Below, in pieces: positions 59,973-64,000 of a stretch of 64,000 nt of DNA. The position numbers and the translations under genes were made by a program. The stretch spans positions 558,001 to 622,000 of the forward strand of contig NZ_FOIB01000006.1 in assembly GCF_900111765.1 (NCBI RefSeq), given 5' to 3'. Source of the DNA: Myxococcus fulvus. GTDB taxonomy: Bacteria; Myxococcota; Myxococcia; Myxococcales; Myxococcaceae. Below the pieces are notes generated by a model. It did no database searches. It had not been told where the DNA came from and worked only from the letters and a program-made list of their open reading frames with translations. Within the stretch, counting starts at the first letter, position 1, and the number at the start of each line of letters is the position of its first letter.

Positions 59973-60002
59973 CAGGGGAACCCTTCGCGCAGGAGGTCCT
60001 CC

Positions 60003-60761
60003 ATGCCCACCACCGCCGCAGAGAGCCAGTTCGATGAGCTGGGAAGCCTCTACGAAGATGTCGTCGACTGGCCCTTCCGCCGGGACATCGAGCTCCCCGC
60101 GGTGCTCCACTCGCTGGGAGACCTGACGCGCAGCGACGTGCTCGACTTCGGCTGCGGCGCGGGCCTCTATACCCGGCTGCTCGCCGGGCAGGGAGCCCGC
60201 CGGGTGGTCGGCTACGACGAGTCGGAGGGCATGCTGCGCGAAGCCCGCCACCGGGAGGCGAAGGAGCAGCGAGGCATCGAGTACGTGTCTCAATTGACGC
60301 CCGCGCTGGCCCATCGGTTCGACGTGGTGTTGTCCGTGTATGTCCTTCCCTACGTCGCGTCGCGGGACGGGCTGCGACAGATGTGCGCCAGCATGGCGCG
60401 CATGCTTCGCCCCGGGGGGCGGTTGCTCGCGCTGCCGCTGCATCCCGACTACGACCCCCATTCGGATTACTACACCGCGTATGGCTTCCGGCTGGTCTCG
60501 GAGTCGCCCCATGTGGAAGGGAGCCCGGTGCGCCTGGAACTGCGAGTCCGAGGCGTGGAGGCCGATGTCACCGCCTATTACTGGTCCCGGGGGGCGCTCG
60601 AGGAGGCCCTGCATGGCGCTGGCTTCGGGCCCGTGTTCTGGGCCGCGCCCTGGCCCCCGGGGCTCGCCCGCATCGAAGATGCCCCGACCGTCCAGCGGGC
60701 CTACCTGCGCAGACCCCACGCCGCGATGCTCGACTGTCGACTGGCGCGAGCCGCGGAATGA
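60003..60761 (+). CDS. Class I SAM-dependent methyltransferase
   Basis: The 252-residue cytosolic enzyme has the Rossmann motifs: VLDFGCGAGLYTRLLAGQG (motif I, SAM loop, about residues 43-61), VVGYDESEGML (acidic motif II), FDVVLSVYVLPYV (motif IV) and MLRPGGRLLAL (motif V). The acceptor is unknown; the YYWSRGALEEALHGAGF segment resembles ubiquinone/menaquinone- and toxin-type small-molecule methyltransferases. It starts behind AGGAGG, and its stop overlaps the next gene (ATGA). As the first gene behind the lux-box-like operator it is probably under quorum or eavesdropping control. Confidence 0.9.
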   Translation: MPTTAAESQFDELGSLYEDVVDWPFRRDIELPAVLHSLGDLTRSDVLDFGCGAGLYTRLLAGQGARRVVGYDESEGMLREARHREAKEQRGIEYVSQLTPALAHRFDVVLSVYVLPYVASRDGLRQMCASMARMLRPGGRLLALPLHPDYDPHSDYYTAYGFRLVSESPHVEGSPVRLELRVRGVEADVTAYYWSRGALEEALHGAGFGPVFWAAPWPPGLARIEDAPTVQRAYLRRPHAAMLDCRLARAAE

Positions 60762-61450
60762 GGCTGCTCCAGCAACTCCAGGGAGGCCTCGTGGTGGCCT
60801 GCGAGGCCCTGCCCGGGGAGCCGCTCCACGGCAGCGTGTTCATGGTCGCCATGGCCATCGCCGCGGCCCGGGGCGGGGCCCAGGGAATCCTCGCCAACGG
60901 GCCCGCGGAAATCGCTTCGATTCGCGCGAAGGTCCCGCTGCCGCTCATCGGCATCCTCGTCCGCGAGTATCCAGGCTCGAGGGTGCGCGTCACCCCGACG
61001 CTCGCGGAGGTGGCCGAGGTGGTGGACGCAGGCGCCCAGCTGGTGGGCATCGACGCGACGGAGCGCTGGCGTCCGGAGGGGGAGTCACTCCCGGACCTGG
61101 TCCGGAAGGTCCGAACCCGTTACCCGGACGTGCCGTTGATGGCGGAGGTGGCCACCGTCCGCGAGGCCGCGCTCGCCCAGGAGCTGGGGTTCGATTGTGT
61201 CTCCAGCGCGCTGTATGGCTTCACCCAGGAGACGGCCGGGCGCCACCTCTCCGACGATGACTTCGAGCACTTGAGGGCGCTGCGCGCCGCCGTGGTGCGG
61301 TGCCCGCTGGTGGCCGAGGGCGCCATCTTGACGCCGGCGCAGGCCGCGCGGACCTTGCGGCTCGGCTCGGACGTGGTCGTCGTGGGCAGCGCCATCACCC
61401 GCCCTCAACTCATCACCTCGACCTTCGCCCAGGCCCTCCGCACGCGCTGA
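60758..61450 (+). CDS. NanE-like (beta/alpha)8 protein lacking the catalytic lysine
   Basis: A 230-residue TIM-barrel protein resembles N-acylglucosamine-6-phosphate 2-epimerase NanE: GLVVACEALPGEPLHG, LIGILVREY, VRVTPTLAEVAEVVDAGAQLVGIDATERWRP, LVAEGAILTPAQAARTL and VVVGSAITRPQLIT. The catalytic lysine of NanE (in GIxKRD) is replaced by Val (GILVRE), and two further active-site segments differ (ANG for IEG, AEVAT for DCST-like). It therefore probably has lost epimerase activity or changed reaction. No other sialic-acid gene is near. It is translationally coupled to the methyltransferase. Confidence 0.82.
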   Translation: MRLLQQLQGGLVVACEALPGEPLHGSVFMVAMAIAAARGGAQGILANGPAEIASIRAKVPLPLIGILVREYPGSRVRVTPTLAEVAEVVDAGAQLVGIDATERWRPEGESLPDLVRKVRTRYPDVPLMAEVATVREAALAQELGFDCVSSALYGFTQETAGRHLSDDDFEHLRALRAAVVRCPLVAEGAILTPAQAARTLRLGSDVVVVGSAITRPQLITSTFAQALRTR

Positions 61451-61491
61451 ATGCGCGGTGCGGGCCAGATGCGCTGCCTCGTGCGGGGCAA

Positions 61492-61531
61492 AGACAGCCA
61501 TCGAGGGTGGTCCGCCGGGAGAGGGCTGTCT
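61492..61531 (+). terminator. Hairpin in front of luxR
   Basis: AGACAGCC (61492-61499) pairs with GGCTGTCT (61524-61531) across a 24-base loop, followed by ATATCAT. It is placed 41 bases behind the NanE-like gene. It may partly terminate the operon before luxR. The overlapping TATATC (61531-61536) could instead be a -10 for luxR. Confidence 0.4.
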
Positions 61532-61589
61532 ATATCATCCATCCAGCGTCAGTCTCATCGAGCCTGGCTCCGACGAGGAGGGAGGCCAG

Positions 61590-62309
61590 ATGGCCAGGGG
61601 GGAAGCGAGCGGACCGCCGTCGCGGCGCGCGGATGAGGCGCAGGCCTTGTTCGAGCGCGTCGACGCCCTGGCCCGGACGCTGGGCTTCGACTTCTGCGGC
61701 TATCTGTTGCGCATGCCCTGGCCCGTCTCCCATCCCACGGTGGCGACCTTCGACTCCTATCCGCCGGGATGGATGGCGCACTACCGGGAGCACGACTACC
61801 TGCGCATCGACCCGGTGGTGCGCCTGGGCGCGAGCAGCACCGAGCTCGTGGTCTGGTCCGACGCGCTCTTCGCCCAGACGCCCAAGCTCCTCGAGGACGC
61901 GCGCGCCTTTGGGCTGGCCTCCGCGGTGGCCCAGTCGTGCTGGGCGGCGCACGGCGTCTTCGGCCTGCTCACCTTCGCCCGCGCGTCACCCGAGCCGCTC
62001 TCCGACGCCGCGCTCGAGGCGCTGCGGCAGCCGATGCTGGTGACGGCGCACCAGCTCCACGCGCGGATGATGGGCCTGCTGGTGCCCCGGCTCGCGCCGG
62101 ACGTGGACACCGCGCTGACCCCGCGCGAGCGCGAGGTGTTGCTCTGGACGGGGGAGGGCAAGACGTCCGCGGACATCAGCACCATCCTCGACATCTCCGA
62201 GCGCACCGTGAACTTCCACATCGGCAACGCGCTGCTCAAGCTCAACGCCACCAACAAGGTCCAGGCCGTGGTGAAGGCGCTCACCCTGGGGTTGATGGAC
62301 GCGGGGTGA
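61590..62309 (+). CDS. LuxR-family acyl-homoserine-lactone receptor (LuxR solo)
   Basis: The 239-residue regulator starts behind GAGGAGGGAGG. The autoinducer-binding domain (about 15-165) keeps the residues that are invariant in TraR/LasR at identical spacing: Trp61, Tyr65, Asp74, Pro75 and Trp89, plus a Gly near 122. The C-terminal GerE-type helix-turn-helix reads LTPREREVLLWTGEGKTSADISTILDISERTVNFHIGNALLKLNA. It should bind an acyl-homoserine lactone and activate from lux boxes; a matching box lies in front of the genes directly upstream. No luxI homologue is in the window, so it may sense signals of other species. Confidence 0.93.
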   Translation: MARGEASGPPSRRADEAQALFERVDALARTLGFDFCGYLLRMPWPVSHPTVATFDSYPPGWMAHYREHDYLRIDPVVRLGASSTELVVWSDALFAQTPKLLEDARAFGLASAVAQSCWAAHGVFGLLTFARASPEPLSDAALEALRQPMLVTAHQLHARMMGLLVPRLAPDVDTALTPREREVLLWTGEGKTSADISTILDISERTVNFHIGNALLKLNATNKVQAVVKALTLGLMDAG

Positions 62310-62318
62310 GCACGGGCC

Positions 62319-63611
62319 TCAGGCGCTGTCGCCTTCTTCCGGCTGGGGCGGCGGCAGGAAGATGCGCACCGTGCGCACGCGCCGGGGCGACGCCTCCACC
62401 ACCTCCAGCTCCAGGCCGTCCTTGGTCTTCAGCTTCGTGCCGGGCTCGGGGATGGCGCCGCCCGCCAGCGCGATGCTCAGCCCCGCCACCGTGGAGTAGT
62501 CGCCGTCCTCGGCCAGCTCCAACCCCAGCTCGCGGTTGACGTCGCGGATGGCCGCGCTGCCCTGCACCACCGCCGCCACGGGGCTCTCGCGCCGCACCAA
62601 TTCCTCGGGCGTCTCCGACTCGCTGAGGATGTCGCCCACCATCTCCTCGACCAGGTCCTCCACCGTCACCAGGCCCACCACGCCGCCGCGCTCGTCCACG
62701 ATGATGGCCAGCTGCATGCGACGACGCTGCAGCTCCTTCAGCGCGTCCATGGCCCGCATCGTCTCCACCAGGAAGAAGGCCGGCCTGAGCACGTCCTCCA
62801 GGACGATGAGGTTCCCTTCCCACGCCACGGCCAGCAGGTCCTTGGCGATGACATAGCCGACGATGTTGTCCAGTGAACCCTCGAACACCGGCATCCGCGA
62901 GTGCCCGCGCTCCAGCAACATCTGGCGAATCTCATCCGCGTTCGCGTGGCGACGCAGCGCGACGATCTGCTCGCGCGTCACCATCAGCTCGCCCACCGAC
63001 AGGTCGCCCATCTCGAACGCGCGCGCGGCGATTTCGCCCGCCTTCGGGTCCAACGAGCCCTGCTTCGCGGCCTCCTCCACCAGCGCCTGCAGCTCCTCCG
63101 CCGACAGCCGGCTCTCGGTGAAGTTCGTCCGGTCGCCGAACAGCCGCAGCACCACGTTGGAGCTGGCCGTGAGGAACCACACCACCGGCCGCATCACCCA
63201 CGACAGGCCCAGCAGGGGCCGGCCGATGAGCATCCCGTAGCGCTCCGAGGCCCGCAGGGCCAACGACTTGGGCACCAGCTCCCCGAGCACCAGCGACAGG
63301 AACGACACGAAGACGACCACCGCTGCCAGGGCCACCTCGTCCGCCGTCGTCTCCGGCAGGCCCAGGTCCATCAGCACGGGGGCCAGCCGGTTGGCGATGC
63401 TCGCGCCACCGAAGGCCGCCGCCGTCGCGCCGATGACGGTGATGCCGATCTGCACCGTGGCGAGGAACCGCTCGGGGTTGGCCCGCAGGGCCTCCACCGC
63501 CTTGGCGGAGCCACTGCCTTGCTCCATCAGCTCCTTCAGCCGGGTCCTTCGGATGGAAATGATGGCGAGCTCGGCCCCGGCGAACACGCCATTGGCCAGG
63601 ACGAGCAACAA
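62319..63611 (-). CDS. CorC/HlyC-family CNNM-CBS membrane protein
   Basis: The protein (430 residues from TTG 63611) has a CNNM/DUF21 membrane domain with four hydrophobic segments (GVFAGAELAIISIRRTRLKELMEQG, ATVQIGITVIGATAAAFGG, FVSFLSLVLGELVPKSLAL). A CBS pair follows at about 190-320 (ELMVTREQIVALRRH, HSRMPVFEGSLDNIVGYVIAKDLL, LAIIVDERGGVVGLVTVEDLVEEMVGDI), then a CorC/HlyC C-terminal domain. The family is linked to Mg2+/Co2+ efflux. The true start is uncertain: no ATG lies near the N-terminus. An AGGAGG (63642-63647) sits 6 bases before an in-frame ATC at 63635, so a non-standard start about eight codons upstream is possible. Confidence 0.92.
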   Translation of the reverse strand: MLLVLANGVFAGAELAIISIRRTRLKELMEQGSGSAKAVEALRANPERFLATVQIGITVIGATAAAFGGASIANRLAPVLMDLGLPETTADEVALAAVVVFVSFLSLVLGELVPKSLALRASERYGMLIGRPLLGLSWVMRPVVWFLTASSNVVLRLFGDRTNFTESRLSAEELQALVEEAAKQGSLDPKAGEIAARAFEMGDLSVGELMVTREQIVALRRHANADEIRQMLLERGHSRMPVFEGSLDNIVGYVIAKDLLAVAWEGNLIVLEDVLRPAFFLVETMRAMDALKELQRRRMQLAIIVDERGGVVGLVTVEDLVEEMVGDILSESETPEELVRRESPVAAVVQGSAAIRDVNRELGLELAEDGDYSTVAGLSIALAGGAIPEPGTKLKTKDGLELEVVEASPRRVRTVRIFLPPPQPEEGDSA

Positions 63612-63686
63612 GATGATGAGCAGCTCCGATGCGATGACGGCCCTCCTCTCAGGAGCCCTCTACCGTATCCCCGGTTGACCGGCGGC

Positions 63687-64000
63687 TCACCCACCAAGTG
63701 ACTGCAAGAGGAGAGACAGTTGATCCCGGCTGGCGCCCTTGGGCAGGTAGTAGTGGGGGCCGGCCAAGAGGGCCATGCCCACGTCCTGGGCCGCCGCCGA
63801 GGTCAGGAACACCACCCGGGGGTGGGGCCCTCGTGGCAGCCGCTCGAGCTTCTCCACGACCTCCAGGCCGCTCATGCCCGGCATGTTCAGGTCCAGCAGC
63901 ATGACCTCGAAGCGCTCACCGCGCCGGAGGCTGTCCAGTGCCTCCTGGCCGTCGGCCGCCTCCATCGTGTCATACCCCAGTTCCTCCAGGCTGAGCCGCA
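63687..64000 (-). CDS. Response regulator receiver domain, cut by the window edge
   Basis: The frame stays open to the window end (RLSLEELGYDTMEAADGQEAL) and shows a CheY-like receiver: LLDLNMPGMSGLEVVEKL with the phospho-acceptor Asp, VVFLTSAAA (Thr/Ser switch) and YYLPKGASRDQL (conserved Lys). The N-terminal acidic pair lies outside the window. It ends right after the receiver, so it is probably a stand-alone or C-terminal receiver. The internal ATG at 63965 is not the start. Confidence 0.88.
   Translation of the reverse strand, partial: RLSLEELGYDTMEAADGQEALDSLRRGERFEVMLLDLNMPGMSGLEVVEKLERLPRGPHPRVVFLTSAAAQDVGMALLAGPHYYLPKGASRDQLSLLLQSLGG

Noticed and set aside
59811..60002. N-terminal extension of the methyltransferase from 59811
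   Set aside because: It would translate through the lux-box-like operator and -10 element and lacks a ribosome-binding site; ATG 60003 has AGGAGG.

Overview
The window is GC-rich, densely packed and unidirectional over long stretches. It looks like the chromosome of a predatory myxobacterium (Myxococcota, Myxococcus/Corallococcus-like). The evidence is a large Ser/Thr kinase with TPR repeats, several cysteine-rich outer-membrane lipoproteins including one with MopE-like DND repeats, a six-PAS soluble histidine kinase, a secreted M23-like peptidase, GH16 and GH2-like glycosidases, and many short or absent Shine-Dalgarno sequences with GTG/ATGA overlaps. No insertion sequence, phage, CRISPR array or rRNA was seen; there is one tRNA-Arg(CCG).

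Layout. 1-11.7 kb: tail of an unknown gene, an ECF42-type sigma factor with its YCII/DGPF partner, thiD, a very large DND-repeat lipoprotein, a secreted glycosidase, two HEAT-repeat proteins and an M23-like secreted protein. 11.8-13.7 kb: a RegB/RegA-like redox two-component pair that keeps the quinone-binding GGPDNPF motif. 13.8-19.0 kb: a periplasmic redox operon with two c-type cytochrome-like lipoproteins, a four-helix membrane protein and an IorA/IorB-type molybdenum oxidoreductase. 19.0-23.4 kb (minus): a graspetide-like RiPP locus of the grasp-with-spasm type, with a 61-residue precursor, an ATP-grasp ligase, a SPASM-only partner, a small unknown protein and a C39-like/VKOR/thioredoxin fusion. 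23.5-29.6 kb: PAS histidine kinase, a lipoprotein and an M28 peptidase.

29.6-41.9 kb (minus) is the most unusual region. Three consecutive, nearly abutting ClpA/ClpC-like AAA+ ATPases are followed by a Ser/Thr kinase. All three lack the Clp N-domain, have damaged Walker B motifs in the first AAA module, keep an aromatic pore loop there, and have lost the GYVGY pore loop in the catalytically intact second module. The longest one ends in a domain that resembles the N-terminal part of class I release factors, without a GGQ motif. This is my best candidate for an undescribed system, possibly a ribosome- or complex-directed remodeller.

42-59.6 kb: a class V aminotransferase, a LamG-domain secreted protein, a porin-sulfate ABC transporter operon (porin, sbp, cysT, cysW, cysA), a GH16 laminarinase, a FloR/CmlA-like exporter, a TlpA-like thioredoxin, a short hibernation factor, the tRNA and small secreted proteins. 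60-62.3 kb: a methyltransferase, a NanE-like protein that has lost its catalytic lysine, and a LuxR-type acyl-homoserine-lactone receptor without luxI. In front of them lies a 20-bp lux/las-box palindrome at the classical distance from a -10 element. The window ends with a CorC/HlyC protein and a truncated response regulator.
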